Positions 42,865 through 50,716 of a stretch of DNA of 54,893 nt are shown here, in pieces. Source of the DNA: Chloroflexota bacterium (GTDB lineage Bacteria > Chloroflexota > Anaerolineae > Aggregatilineales > Phototrophicaceae). The position numbers and the translations under genes are program-made. The notes below the pieces were generated by a model. It searched no databases, was not told the DNA's origin, and was given only the letters and a program-made list of their open reading frames with translations. Each line of letters begins with the position of its first letter. Position 1 is the stretch's first letter. The stretch is from assembly GCA_014338005.1 (NCBI GenBank), contig QUBZ01000017.1:1-54893 (forward strand), given 5' to 3'.

Positions 42865-43746
42865 CTACCCGCGTTCGCCAATCGTGATCTGAAGCTCCTG
42901 CACCTGCCCGCCGCGCAGGATTCGCACCGCCACACTCTGGCCGATGCGCCCGCCGCCGAGCGAGGATACCAGGTCTTCGCCGTTTTCGATGGTCTGGCCG
43001 TCCACCGCCAGGATGGTATCGCCCATGAACAGGCCGCCGCGTTCGGCGGGGCTTTCCGGCTCGACCGACATCACCAGCACGCCGCTTTTCTGGCCGATCT
43101 GCTCCGCCAGCGCCTTCGGCAGGCGGGCGGGCTGCACACCGACGCCCAGGTAGCCCCGGCGCATCCGGCCATGCCGGAGCAGGCTTTCCACCACAAAACG
43201 CAGTGTGGGCGTCTGCACCGTCAGGCTGGCGCCGCGCATCAGCGCCGAGGTGTTCAGGCCGATGATCTGGCCGGAGGCCGACACCAGCGCCCCGCCGGAA
43301 AAGCCGGGGTACATCACCACGTCGGTCTGGGCGAAAAAGTGGGTTTCGTTCGGGCTGTGGCTGAGCGCGCTGATAACGCCCAGCGTGGCCTGGAGCTGTC
43401 CGCTCGGACGCCCGACTGCCAGCGCCAGATGCCCCACGCGCACGGCATCCGCTTCTGCCCAGACGGGGACGGTCAGGCCGCCGCTTTCGGCGCGCAGCAC
43501 GGCTAGGTCGGTGTTTGGGTCGCGCCCGACCAGGGCGGCCTTCGTCTGGCTGCCATCCGGCAGGCCGATGCGAATGTTCTCCTCATGTTCGACGACGTGG
43601 TGCGCGGTGACCATCAGCCCGTCCGCCGACCAGACAAAACCGCTGGCAGGCATCCGGCGGCGCGCCTCCACGCGCACGATGCTGCGCCCGGCCTGCTGTA
43701 CGGCGTCGGCCAGCGCGTCGGAAAGAGTCTGCAAAATATCGGACAT
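42865..43746 (-). CDS. HtrA-like serine protease with PDZ domain
   Basis: A 293-residue S1C protease. Triad residues are His in VTAHHVVEHE, Asp in NTDLAVLRAE and Ser in MYPGFSGGALV; the usual GNSGGP is GFSGGA, so substrate preference or activity may be altered. Residues 195-290 are one PDZ domain (RRGYLGVGVQPARLPKALAE, SPAERGGLFMGDTILAVDGQ). No signal peptide or membrane anchor is present, so a cytoplasmic location is likely unless exported otherwise. GAGGAGG precedes the ATG. It is probably the first gene of a unit with the shorter protease and the methyltransferase. Confidence 0.85.
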   Translation of the reverse strand: MSDILQTLSDALADAVQQAGRSIVRVEARRRMPASGFVWSADGLMVTAHHVVEHEENIRIGLPDGSQTKAALVGRDPNTDLAVLRAESGGLTVPVWAEADAVRVGHLALAVGRPSGQLQATLGVISALSHSPNETHFFAQTDVVMYPGFSGGALVSASGQIIGLNTSALMRGASLTVQTPTLRFVVESLLRHGRMRRGYLGVGVQPARLPKALAEQIGQKSGVLVMSVEPESPAERGGLFMGDTILAVDGQTIENGEDLVSSLGGGRIGQSVAVRILRGGQVQELQITIGERG

Positions 43747-43876
43747 TATATCCTCCTCATATGCATTCAGGGATTCTCAGGGCGCTTCAGGTTTAAGTTT
43801 ATGGTCGCACGAAAGGCGCGGCGGCACATCCGCCCTTTGGAGAGGGGGACACTAGCCAAAAGTGGAGGGGAGGCGA

Positions 43877-44287
43877 TCAGTCCGCGATGACCCGGTACGT
43901 CAGCAGGTAGTTCGCGCCGTCGCGGACGAAAGCGATGGTGATATGGCCGCGTTCGGCGTCCGCGGCGGTGATGGGCGAGCGGCCTAAAAAGTCATCGCGG
44001 AAAAAATCCTCCTCCCACAGTTCCAGGTAGGATTCGCCAAGCTGCCCGGCAAACTCGAAATCTTTGGGGTTATAGGGCATCAACATCTGCCAGCCCTCCG
44101 GGCCAAGCCGCCGCCCCCCGGCGAAGTCGAACTCGCTCACCTGATTTTCTTTCTGGAGACGGTGGTGCATCTTAAAACGCCCGGACGACCACACTTTCGC
44201 CCCGTTAAACTTGACGATCATTTCGTCGCCGTCATTCTCCTGGGCTTCGAGGCATTTAAGGTTAAGCAGTTGTACGGTATAGGCCAT
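43877..44287 (-). CDS. C2-like beta-sandwich protein of unknown function
   Basis: A 136-residue protein. VQLLNLKCLEAQENDGDEMI followed by VKFNGAKVWSSGRF, then LGESYLELWEEDFFRDDFLG and a final IAFVRDGANYLLTYRVIAD recall small C2-like or calcium-binding sandwich domains, with acidic residues clustered in loops. The assignment is by pattern only. The ATG at 44287 is preferred, with another at 44296 possible. It is 16 bases after the DNA methyltransferase stop on the same strand and so is likely cotranscribed with it. Confidence 0.55.
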   Translation of the reverse strand: MAYTVQLLNLKCLEAQENDGDEMIVKFNGAKVWSSGRFKMHHRLQKENQVSEFDFAGGRRLGPEGWQMLMPYNPKDFEFAGQLGESYLELWEEDFFRDDFLGRSPITAADAERGHITIAFVRDGANYLLTYRVIAD

Positions 44288-44303
44288 TTTTCGCATCCAA
44301 AAT

Positions 44304-45233
44304 CTATTCACGAATCAACTGCGCGGTGTGCCGCTCCCAGAATACGCCGCCGGCGTACCCCTGGATAGCGGCATCGGCCAGATCAAGCCGTTTTTCGGCC
44401 AGGCAGCCGTACAGCGCGTCCAGTTCGACACCCACGTACTGCCGGCCCAGTTTTTTCGCCACCACCGATGCTGTGCCAGAACCCAGGAACGGGTCAAATA
44501 CCACGTCGCCGGGGTTGGAACTGGCGAGGATGATTTTGGCGAGCAGTTTTTCCGGCTTCTGCGTGGGGTGGTCGGTGTTTTCCGGCATAGACCAGAACGG
44601 CACGGTGATGTCCGTCCACAGGTTAGAAGGCGCGGTCAGCCGGAAGCCGCCCTGCTCGGTTCGCTGCCAGTCCTTCGGCTGCCCGTCCGGCGTGGTATAG
44701 GGCGCGATCACCCGGCGTTTGAGCCGCACCGCGCCGGCGTTGAAGGTGTAGGCATCCGACACAGTGCAAAACCAGATGTCCTCGGAGCAGTTTTTCCAGT
44801 TGGCTTTGGCGCCCCGGCCTTTCTCGCGCTCCCAGGTGATGCGGCTGCGGAGGATAAACAGCGGCTCCAGCGCCATCTGTATCGCCGCCGCCGAGCGCCA
44901 GTCGCCGCAGATGTACACCGAGGCGGTCGGCTTGAGCGTCCGCGCCAGCTTCGGCAGCCAGCTTTCCAGCCAGCGCCGGTAGTCACCGGTGGAGCGGCGG
45001 CGGAAAACCGCGCCGTTGAAGGTTTTGGTCAGGTTGTAGGGTGGGTCGAGGAACAGCAGGTCAACGAAACCGGCGGGCAGCCAGTCCAGGATGGTGAACA
45101 AGTCCCCCTGGATGGTGCGGTTGAGGATGTCCCCCGGCGCTGCTGGCCCGGACAGCCGCAGCAGCCGCGCGCCGTAAAACTGCCGCTCGGCCTCGGTCAG
45201 CGTCAGGGTGCGGTTGCGGGGCGCGCGGGGCAT
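44304..45233 (-). CDS. Orphan DNA (N4/N6) methyltransferase
   Basis: A 309-residue DNA methyltransferase. Catalytic motif IV is LLFLDPPYNLTKTF (Asp63 to Asn67) and the SAM-binding motif I is VVFDPFLGSGTASVVAKK, located after it, which is the beta order found in many N4-cytosine and N6-adenine enzymes. HPTQKPEKLLAKII is the expected motif X part. No restriction endonuclease is beside it, so it is probably an orphan regulator or mismatch/replication-type methylase. It starts one base after the stop of the D-threonine-aldolase-like gene and precedes the C2-like gene. Confidence 0.85.
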   Translation of the reverse strand: MPRAPRNRTLTLTEAERQFYGARLLRLSGPAAPGDILNRTIQGDLFTILDWLPAGFVDLLFLDPPYNLTKTFNGAVFRRRSTGDYRRWLESWLPKLARTLKPTASVYICGDWRSAAAIQMALEPLFILRSRITWEREKGRGAKANWKNCSEDIWFCTVSDAYTFNAGAVRLKRRVIAPYTTPDGQPKDWQRTEQGGFRLTAPSNLWTDITVPFWSMPENTDHPTQKPEKLLAKIILASSNPGDVVFDPFLGSGTASVVAKKLGRQYVGVELDALYGCLAEKRLDLADAAIQGYAGGVFWERHTAQLIRE

Positions 45234-45234
45234 T

Positions 45235-46278
45235 TCACCATACCCTGCCGCGCGCGGCCACCGGCCACACCACTTCGATCTGCTCGTCCCGCACGCCGTA
45301 CAGCCGGTTGTGCAGGTTGCTGACGACGCAGGTATGCGCCGGGATGATATGCAGCCGGTCGCCGATCACGGGGCGGTCGTCGCAGGCGCTCAGGTCTACG
45401 TAGGCGTGTTCTTCGTTAAGTTTATAAATGCGCGCGTTGGGGTATTCCAGGATGAACCCGTGCAGGCCGTCCACGCTGTCCAGCGCCAGCGTTTTGCTGC
45501 CGGCATCCAGGATGGCGCGGTCGGGCGTGGGGCGGCTGACGACCGTCGCCAGGACGGCCATCGCGCAGTCGTCCAGCGCCGCCCAGCCTTTCGAGACGGT
45601 CGCCCAGTCGTTAAAAATATACGTGCCGACGCGGATTTCGGTCAGCTCTGGGATTTCGTGGGCGTGGAAGGCCGCGCCCGTGCCGCCGCCGCTGACCACA
45701 TCCACGCCGATTCCGGCATGGTTCAGCCGGTCAAGCGCTTCTTGCAGCAGCGGACGGATGGCGGGGTTACTCGGATACAGCAGCAGGCCGGCGAAGTGCA
45801 GGTTCGGCTCGGCGTCAATGCGCTGCGCCAGCGTCACGACTTCATCCACCGGCGCGCCGGCCCGCTCGATTTCGGTCGCCAGTTCGACCATCACGCGCAG
45901 GGTAAGGTCTTCGGCCCCGGCGGCGTCGGCCAGCCCGGCGATAACCGTAAGATGATCGGCGGAAACCGTTACCCGGTTATACATCGCCAGGTCAACCAGC
46001 CGGGCGGTTTTGGCCGCGCCGACGATGTTATACGGGATTTGCAGATCGTTAAAACCCGCGCCGGCGAACACCTCGGCTTCGCTGATCTTCTGGCAGGCGA
46101 TGCCGACCGCGCCGGCTTCGATCTGCAAGCGGGCGATTTCCGGGCATTTGTGGGTTTTGATGTGCGGGCGGAAGGCCAGCCCATGCTGGTCGCAGTAATC
46201 CTGCATCCGGGCGATGTTGCGCTCCATCCGGTCGAGGTCTATCAGGACGCTGGGGGTTTCGAGTTCATCTACGTGCAT
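45235..46278 (-). CDS. D-threonine aldolase / alanine racemase-fold PLP enzyme
   Basis: A 347-residue PLP enzyme of the alanine-racemase-like fold III group. The PLP Lys is in LAFRPHIKTHKCPEIARLQ. Further marks are GIACQKISEAEVFAGAGF, VDVVSGGGTGAAFHAHEIPE, the EIRVGTYIFNDW block and the C-terminal metal-site region LNEEHAYVDLSACD, GDRLHIIPAHTCVVSNLHN with the His and Cys used by D-threonine aldolases for Mn. It probably cleaves D-threonine-type beta-hydroxy amino acids, but related enzymes act on D-serine or 3-hydroxyaspartate. AGGAG precedes the ATG. It is one base upstream of the DNA methyltransferase. Confidence 0.85.
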   Translation of the reverse strand: MHVDELETPSVLIDLDRMERNIARMQDYCDQHGLAFRPHIKTHKCPEIARLQIEAGAVGIACQKISEAEVFAGAGFNDLQIPYNIVGAAKTARLVDLAMYNRVTVSADHLTVIAGLADAAGAEDLTLRVMVELATEIERAGAPVDEVVTLAQRIDAEPNLHFAGLLLYPSNPAIRPLLQEALDRLNHAGIGVDVVSGGGTGAAFHAHEIPELTEIRVGTYIFNDWATVSKGWAALDDCAMAVLATVVSRPTPDRAILDAGSKTLALDSVDGLHGFILEYPNARIYKLNEEHAYVDLSACDDRPVIGDRLHIIPAHTCVVSNLHNRLYGVRDEQIEVVWPVAARGRVW

Positions 46279-46346
46279 GGCGGCGCTCCTGTAGGGACAC
46301 GAGGCGTGCGACAGAGTATGGCCGGAAAAACGCGGATTCGCAACGC

Positions 46347-47066
46347 TCAGGCGTTCAGTTCGATACGCAGAACGCGCGGGCCGGTTGGCCGGTCGGGGTA
46401 GGGGCTGCCACCCGCCGGCTCCAGCGAAAGGCCAAAAGCCCGGTATTCATCCACCGGTTTTTCGAGCGGCACGATCAGGTAGTTCGTCCCTGCCGGGTCG
46501 TCAAAGCGGAACAGGCCGCCGCTGCGAACGCCGCCGGCGTCCACCAGCCAGAGCTGGAAAGTCTGGTCGGCCTCGATGGGCGGCAGCGTTTGCACCCGGA
46601 TAACGGCGGCGCGTCCGTCGGCGCTGGCGACCAGTTCGCCGCTGGTGGTTTCCTGCAAACCCGGCTCAAGCGGGTAGCGGCGCGCGCCGGATTCGCCGGT
46701 AATGCGCCGGTAAAGCGCCGCGCCGGGGTCGGCGGGCGTCCGCAGCACGGTCAGCGCCCCCAGCGCCACCAGCAGCAGCGCCGCCATACCCACCAGGGCC
46801 GGCAGCCAGGGGCGGCGCGCGCGCGGTTGGGGATTCGCGGCGCGGTCGGCGGCCAGCCGGCGGCGCAGGTCGTCCTGCAAACCGGCGGGCGCGGGGCGGG
46901 CGGGCGCGGCCAGCGCCAGCGCACTGGTGATGCGTTCGTAATCCGCCAGCAGTTGGCGCGCTTCGGCGTCGGCGGCCAGCAGCGCCTCAACTTCGGCGCG
47001 TTCGTCCGGGTCGAGCGCCCCCAGCGCGTAGGCAGGGATCAGGTCTAACAGGTCTTCTCGGTTCAT
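46347..47066 (-). CDS. RskA-type anti-sigma factor
   Basis: A 239-residue membrane protein that binds and restrains the ECF sigma factor encoded just upstream. Residues 1-60 (LLDLIPAYALGALDPDERAE onward) are the anti-sigma domain, a single membrane helix follows at about 88-107 (WLPALVGMAALLLVALGALT) and the outside RskA domain is recognised by ADQTFQLWLVDAGGVRSGGL and FGLSLEPAGGSPYPDRPTGP. No zinc-binding HxxxCxxC is seen. It lies 68 bp after the sigma gene; release of sigma by regulated proteolysis is known for the family and presumed here. Confidence 0.9.
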   Translation of the reverse strand: MNREDLLDLIPAYALGALDPDERAEVEALLAADAEARQLLADYERITSALALAAPARPAPAGLQDDLRRRLAADRAANPQPRARRPWLPALVGMAALLLVALGALTVLRTPADPGAALYRRITGESGARRYPLEPGLQETTSGELVASADGRAAVIRVQTLPPIEADQTFQLWLVDAGGVRSGGLFRFDDPAGTNYLIVPLEKPVDEYRAFGLSLEPAGGSPYPDRPTGPRVLRIELNA

Positions 47067-47134
47067 TGTTCACTGATTCGCTGTCGGAATGGCCGCCTTG
47101 TGACCGGCCAATGGTCAAAACCCATTACTATGTA

Positions 47135-47707
47135 TTACAACGAATCGCTGCCCGCCGGTTTTACTTCCGCCAGCCAGATTTGCCGCAGTTTTTGCATCCC
47201 CAGGCGCAGGCGGGTTTTGATCGTGCCGAGCGGAATGCCCAGCATTTCGGCTAGGTCGGTATGCGTCAGGCCGTAAAAATAGGCCAGTTCGATCAGGTCG
47301 CGCTGCTCCGGCTGAAGCTGGTCGAGCGCGGAAACCAGCGCCCGGCGCAGATCGCTGCCGTCCGCCGTCAGTGTATGTTCCCACAGGTCGGGGTCTTCGT
47401 CCATGAACAGCAGCCCGGCCTGGGGTTCGCGCCGCTGCCGGCGGCGGAAGTGGTCAATCGCCAGCCGCCGGGTTATGGTCAGCAGCCAGGTCACAAAATG
47501 GCCTTTTTCCGGGTCATACGAAAAGGCTTTTTTCCACAGCCGCCAGAACGTATCCTGGGTGACTTCCTCGGCGGCCATCGGCTCGTTAAGCACCCGGTAG
47601 GCCACCGAGTACACCAGCGGCGCATACCGGGCGTGCAGCGCCACCAGCGCCTCTTCGTCGCCGGCCTGGATTTGCTGGAGCAGGACATCATCGGGGGTGT
47701 GGCTCAT
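47135..47707 (-). CDS. ECF-type RNA polymerase sigma factor
   Basis: A 190-residue sigma factor (SigK/RpoE type). Region 2 is LVALHARYAPLVYSVAYRVL and EEVTQDTFWRLWKKAFSYD, then FVTWLLTITRRLAIDHFRRR; region 4 is LEPEQRDLIELAYFYGLTH-like (LQPEQRDL) with TDLAEMLGIPLGTIKTRLRL as the -35-reading helix-turn-helix. The ATG at 47707 is used because the extended -10 promoter at 47748-47756 covers the upstream ATG at 47749. The anti-sigma gene follows. The regulon cannot be inferred. Confidence 0.9.
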   Translation of the reverse strand: MSHTPDDVLLQQIQAGDEEALVALHARYAPLVYSVAYRVLNEPMAAEEVTQDTFWRLWKKAFSYDPEKGHFVTWLLTITRRLAIDHFRRRQRREPQAGLLFMDEDPDLWEHTLTADGSDLRRALVSALDQLQPEQRDLIELAYFYGLTHTDLAEMLGIPLGTIKTRLRLGMQKLRQIWLAEVKPAGSDSL

Positions 47708-47747
47708 CGCCGCCGGGGCCGTCTCGTCTGGGATCAAAACCGTTTGC

Positions 47748-47756
47748 ATTATAACA
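47748..47756 (-). promoter_or_regulatory. Extended -10 promoter of the ECF sigma operon
   Basis: On the minus strand TGTTATAAT, a perfect extended -10 with no consensus -35, lies about 40 bases before the sigma start codon. It is one of three such elements in the window. Confidence 0.65.
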
Positions 47757-47765
47757 CAGCCGCAT

Positions 47766-47796
47766 AAAAACAGCGGGCGAACCCGAAGGCTCGCCC
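47766..47796 (-). terminator. Intrinsic terminator with UUCG loop (minus strand)
   Basis: Read on the minus strand GGGCGAGCC and GGTTCGCCC (47796-47775) close a TTCG loop with one G-T pair; GCTG and TTTTT follow. It ends the triple-repeat secreted protein gene 54 bases after its stop. Confidence 0.8.
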
Positions 47797-47849
47797 AGAG
47801 TAGGGACACGCTTGCTTGTGCGCGTTCTGCGCGTCCGGCGCGGCGCGGC

Positions 47850-48926
47850 TTAAGGCGCGGCGACAGACCAGACTTCGCGGAAGTTATGGCCGGTGGTATC
47901 GCCCGGCACGACATCGTTGATCCAATAATACAGCGGCATCCCGTTATACGTCACCTGAAGGCTGCCGTCGGCGCGTTCGATAGTCCCCACTTCGCCGTTC
48001 ACGCCGTCGCCAACAGTCGGCTGCTGGTTTGTCCCGACGGTCAGCGGCGGCCAGTTGGCGGCGCACTGGTCAACGCAGCTGCTCACGCCCGGCTCGTCGT
48101 TGGCGAAGACGTACAGCGTCATGCCGTTGGGGCCGACCAGGAAATCGCCCAGGTCATCGCTGCTGCTGATCGCCAGCGTGGGCGGCTGGACGACAAACCA
48201 CACTTCGTTGAAGTTGTGGCCGGTGGCATCGCCGGGTTGAGCGTCGTTCACCCAGAAGTACAGCGGCATCCCGTTATAAGCCACCTGGAGGCTGCCGTCG
48301 GCGCGCGCGAAGGTCGTCAGTTCCCCGGCCACCCCCGGCTGGAGCGTGGGCGTTTCGCCCTCGGCGGCGGTGAGCGGCGGCCAGTTGGCGGCGCACTGGT
48401 CAACGCAGCTGCTCGCGCCGGCTTCGTCCCTGGTGAACATATACAGCGTCATGCCGTTCGCGCCAACCAGGAAATTCCCCAGTTCGGCGCTGCCGCCCAG
48501 GCTGACGGTCGCGGGTTTGGCGACAAACCAGACTTCGTTGAAGTTGTGGCCGGTGGCATCGCCGGGTTGAGCGTCGTTCACCCAGAAGTACAGCGGCATC
48601 CCGTTGAACGTGACCTGGCTCGTGCCGTCCGCGCGGGCGATCACCCCCAGCATTCCGGGGATTCCGGCGGCCAGGCTGGGCCGTTCGCCCTCGGCGACGG
48701 TCAGCGGCGGCCAGTTGGCGGCGCACTGGTCAACGCAGCTGCTCGCGCCCGGCTCATCCTTAGCGAACACATACAGCGTCATGCCGTTCGCGCCGACTAA
48801 AAACGCGCCCAATTCATCGCTGCCGCCCAGGTTCACGGTCGCCATGCCGTCGTCCTGCGCCAGCACGGGCAGGGCGGCCAGCAGCGCCGCCGCGACTATC
48901 AACATCCATTTCCAGTATTTCGCCAT
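47850..48926 (-). CDS. Secreted protein with three Lipoprotein_15-type repeats
   Basis: A 358-residue exported protein. The signal peptide is WKWMLIVAAALLAALPVLAQ. Three repeats of about 110 residues follow, each carrying GANGMTLYVFAKDEPG-like, SSCVDQCAANWPPLTV-like and NGMPLYFWVNDAQPGDATGH-like blocks: the pattern of the secreted 'Lipoprotein_15' domain, in which the two Cys may form a disulfide. A lipobox is absent. Function of the domain is unknown, though electron-transfer or conductive surface roles have been suggested for relatives. Repeats 1 and 2 are nearly identical in DNA (see findings). GAGGAGG precedes the ATG. Confidence 0.85.
   Translation of the reverse strand: MAKYWKWMLIVAAALLAALPVLAQDDGMATVNLGGSDELGAFLVGANGMTLYVFAKDEPGASSCVDQCAANWPPLTVAEGERPSLAAGIPGMLGVIARADGTSQVTFNGMPLYFWVNDAQPGDATGHNFNEVWFVAKPATVSLGGSAELGNFLVGANGMTLYMFTRDEAGASSCVDQCAANWPPLTAAEGETPTLQPGVAGELTTFARADGSLQVAYNGMPLYFWVNDAQPGDATGHNFNEVWFVVQPPTLAISSSDDLGDFLVGPNGMTLYVFANDEPGVSSCVDQCAANWPPLTVGTNQQPTVGDGVNGEVGTIERADGSLQVTYNGMPLYYWINDVVPGDTTGHNFREVWSVAAP
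48191..48605. repeat. Near-identical repeat blocks inside the secreted protein gene
   Basis: Bases 48191-48275 and 48521-48605 match at 84 of 85 positions. The block CGGCGGCCAGTTGGCGGCGC, then ACTGGTCAACGCAGCTGCTC, occurs in all three repeats, near 48045, 48374 and 48704. This shows recent duplication or gene conversion. Confidence 0.85.
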
Positions 48927-49175
48927 CGTTTTATTTCCTCCTCACATTGTTCCGGCCAATAAACGAGTGTTTGGTACTTGCTTGCGTTGGAAAATACGCC
49001 GCCGCGCGCGCTTCTGGATTGCCGGTGAAGATGAGCGGTTGATGAGTGAATAAAGGCGCGATGGTGGCGAAGAAACCCAAATCCCCCAATTCTTGGGGCG
49101 TTCATGCGGTTTTTTCACGGTCGTCTCATGTTGGCCGAATATATTGATGCTTACAAAGTAGAAAGGACTATAACA

Positions 49176-49739
49176 ATGGCGATTGTGCTGTTTGTTTTTG
49201 GCGCGTTTCTGTATTTCACCCGGCGGTTCAGCTTTGGCAGCCTGCGTACCGAAGGCCGCCACGTCCGGGCGGCGGGGGTGGTGCTGATGTCCCCCGTGAT
49301 TTTCACTTTCGTCCTCAGCCTGTTCGCCGGTATGGTCTTCGGCAGCAGCCTGGACACGCTGGTGCTGCTGTTTAACGTGCTGGCGATGGTGGAGCTGGCG
49401 CTGCTGTTCGGTTCGGCTTTCGTGGCCTACCTGCTGATCGCCAACCCGCCGAACGCGCCGCGCCTGCCGGGCATCCTGGGTGACATCCAGCAGGAGCGGC
49501 AGGGCGAGCAGCCCCCGGCAGCGGCGGAAGCCCCCGCGCCGCGCCGTCCCGCGCCGGAGAGTTTCCCCACCATCCTGACGGTGGCGCAGGCCGCCCGCTA
49601 CCTGAACGTGAGCGAGGCCGACATCATCAATCTGATCGAGGACGGCAAACTGGCCGCCGCGCGCATCAATTACACTTACCGCATCGCCCGCTCCAACCTG
49701 GACGAACTGCTGGCCGCCCGCGAGCCAAGCGCCGTTTAA
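49176..49739 (+). CDS. Membrane protein with C-terminal excisionase-type HTH
   Basis: A 187-residue protein. Three membrane segments fill residues 1-100 (IVLFVFGAFLYFT; VVLMSPVIFTFVLSLFAGMV; VLLFNVLAMVELALLFGSAF), then an Ala/Pro-rich linker. The last ~55 residues (ILTVAQAARYLNVSEADIIN, then LIEDGKLAAARINYTYRIAR) are a helix-turn-helix of the excisionase/MerR-like group. It is therefore probably a membrane-tethered DNA-binding protein. The ATG at 49176 has AAAGGA upstream. It is divergent from the triple-repeat gene and is followed by a strong terminator. Its targets are unknown. Confidence 0.7.
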   Translation: MAIVLFVFGAFLYFTRRFSFGSLRTEGRHVRAAGVVLMSPVIFTFVLSLFAGMVFGSSLDTLVLLFNVLAMVELALLFGSAFVAYLLIANPPNAPRLPGILGDIQQERQGEQPPAAAEAPAPRRPAPESFPTILTVAQAARYLNVSEADIINLIEDGKLAAARINYTYRIARSNLDELLAAREPSAV

Positions 49740-49769
49740 GCCCGTAAACCCGGTAGGCTAAATTGACCA

Positions 49770-49801
49770 ACGGGACGTATAATGGGATACGTCCCGTTTT
49801 T
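49770..49801 (+). terminator. Intrinsic terminator after the HTH membrane gene
   Basis: ACGGGACGTAT at 49770-49780 pairs perfectly with ATACGTCCCGT at 49787-49797 across AATGGG; T residues continue to 49801. Confidence 0.9.
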
Positions 49802-49818
49802 GATTCACAGGTTGTGCC

Positions 49819-50229
49819 GTGAAGGGAATCACCGTACTTCGTAAACTGCTGCTGGGACTGCTGCTGCGCTGCCCGAACTGCGGGCGCGGGCGGCTGTTCG
49901 ACGGCCTGTTCAACCTGTTCAGGATGGAGGCCACCTGCCCGGACTGCCACGTGCGCTACGAGCGGCAGTCCGGCGAGTCCATCGGCGGCACGCTGATTAA
50001 CCTGTGCCTGGCCGAAGTGCTGTCGGTCGGCGGCTATTTCGCCACCCAGGCGGCTTTCGCCCCGCCGCTGGCCTTCCAGCTTATTTTCTGGATCACGTTT
50101 AATATCGTGTTCATCGTGCTGTTTTACCGCCACGCGCGCGGCCTGTGGGTGAGCATCGCCTACCTGACCGGCGGCGTCTACCCCGACGCGGATGCCCGGC
50201 AGCGGCATACGGGGACGGATGAACGATGA
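49819..50229 (+). CDS. DUF983 membrane protein
   Basis: A 136-residue protein. LRCPNCGRGRLFDGLFNLF, then ATCPDCHVRYERQSGESIGG is the DUF983 signature, with two CxxC pairs likely to bind zinc. Two membrane segments follow (LNLCLAEVLSVGGYFATQ-like; FQLIFWITFNIVFIVLFYRH). The function of the family is unknown; members often sit near respiratory or cell-envelope genes. GTG is taken as the start, just after the terminator. The stop overlaps the DUF4258 gene start (ATGA), so the toxin-like pair is coupled to it. Confidence 0.85.
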   Translation: MKGITVLRKLLLGLLLRCPNCGRGRLFDGLFNLFRMEATCPDCHVRYERQSGESIGGTLINLCLAEVLSVGGYFATQAAFAPPLAFQLIFWITFNIVFIVLFYRHARGLWVSIAYLTGGVYPDADARQRHTGTDER

Positions 50230-50480
50230 AAATCGTTCGCTTCAGCCAGCACGCTCTGGATAAACTTGATCTGCTTGCGAAGCGAGGTTTTACCGTGACA
50301 CAGGCGGCGGTCATCGAAACTTTACAGTTTCCCGATAAAGTCGAGAGCAACAAATACCCATCCATTGCCCAACGTCGAATTAGTGAACGTCTGGTTTTGC
50401 GCGTGGTATTTACAGAAGACGAAGAAAAGCTATTTGTGGTGACGTTTTATCCAGCAGAGCGGAGACGTTATGAAGATTAA
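50226..50480 (+). CDS. DUF4258 protein (RelE-like toxin candidate)
   Basis: An 84-residue protein. FSQHALDKLDLLAKRGFTVT, RRISERLVLRVVFTEDEEKL and VTFYPAERRRYED are the pattern of DUF4258, a small RelE/BrnT-like fold in which the HA-x-x-x-x-RG and the final basic residues would form the RNase site. It is encoded together with a DUF2283 gene, a combination seen as a toxin-antitoxin-like pair, and overlaps both neighbours. GC is lower than in its surroundings. RNase activity is inference. Confidence 0.75.
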   Translation: MKIVRFSQHALDKLDLLAKRGFTVTQAAVIETLQFPDKVESNKYPSIAQRRISERLVLRVVFTEDEEKLFVVTFYPAERRRYED

Positions 50481-50685
50481 ATACAGCCGGGATGTTGACA
50501 TTTTGATGCTCGAATTGGATACGGATGCGCCGATTAGCCACGCGGAGCATGTCGGGCAAACCATCATTCATCTCAGCCCCGATCATGAACCTGTGCTGAT
50601 CGAGATTCTTCAGGCGCGTGATTTTGTGAGCGCATTGGTAGATGCCGTCATGCAGCCGGACGCAGCGCCCGGCAGTCGAGTATGA
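50470..50685 (+). CDS. DUF2283 protein (antitoxin candidate)
   Basis: A 71-residue protein. MKIKYSRDVDILMLELDTD, then HLSPDHEPVLIEILQARDFV is the DUF2283 pattern. Proteins of this family are commonly encoded with DUF4258 or RelE-like toxins and are thought to neutralise them. The start overlaps the toxin gene by 11 bases and GGAG lies within the toxin's end. It is followed 31 bp later by the biotin carboxylase gene, so the pair is wedged between DUF983 and the carboxylase. Confidence 0.8.
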   Translation: MKIKYSRDVDILMLELDTDAPISHAEHVGQTIIHLSPDHEPVLIEILQARDFVSALVDAVMQPDAAPGSRV

Positions 50686-50716
50686 AAAGCTGTATAACAG
50701 ATCAAGCAGGGTCAAG

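Noticed and set aside
45208..46401. 397-codon plus-strand frame opposite the D-threonine-aldolase-like gene
   Set aside because: The minus-strand gene has full PLP-enzyme motifs; the plus frame has none and runs through neighbouring gene borders.
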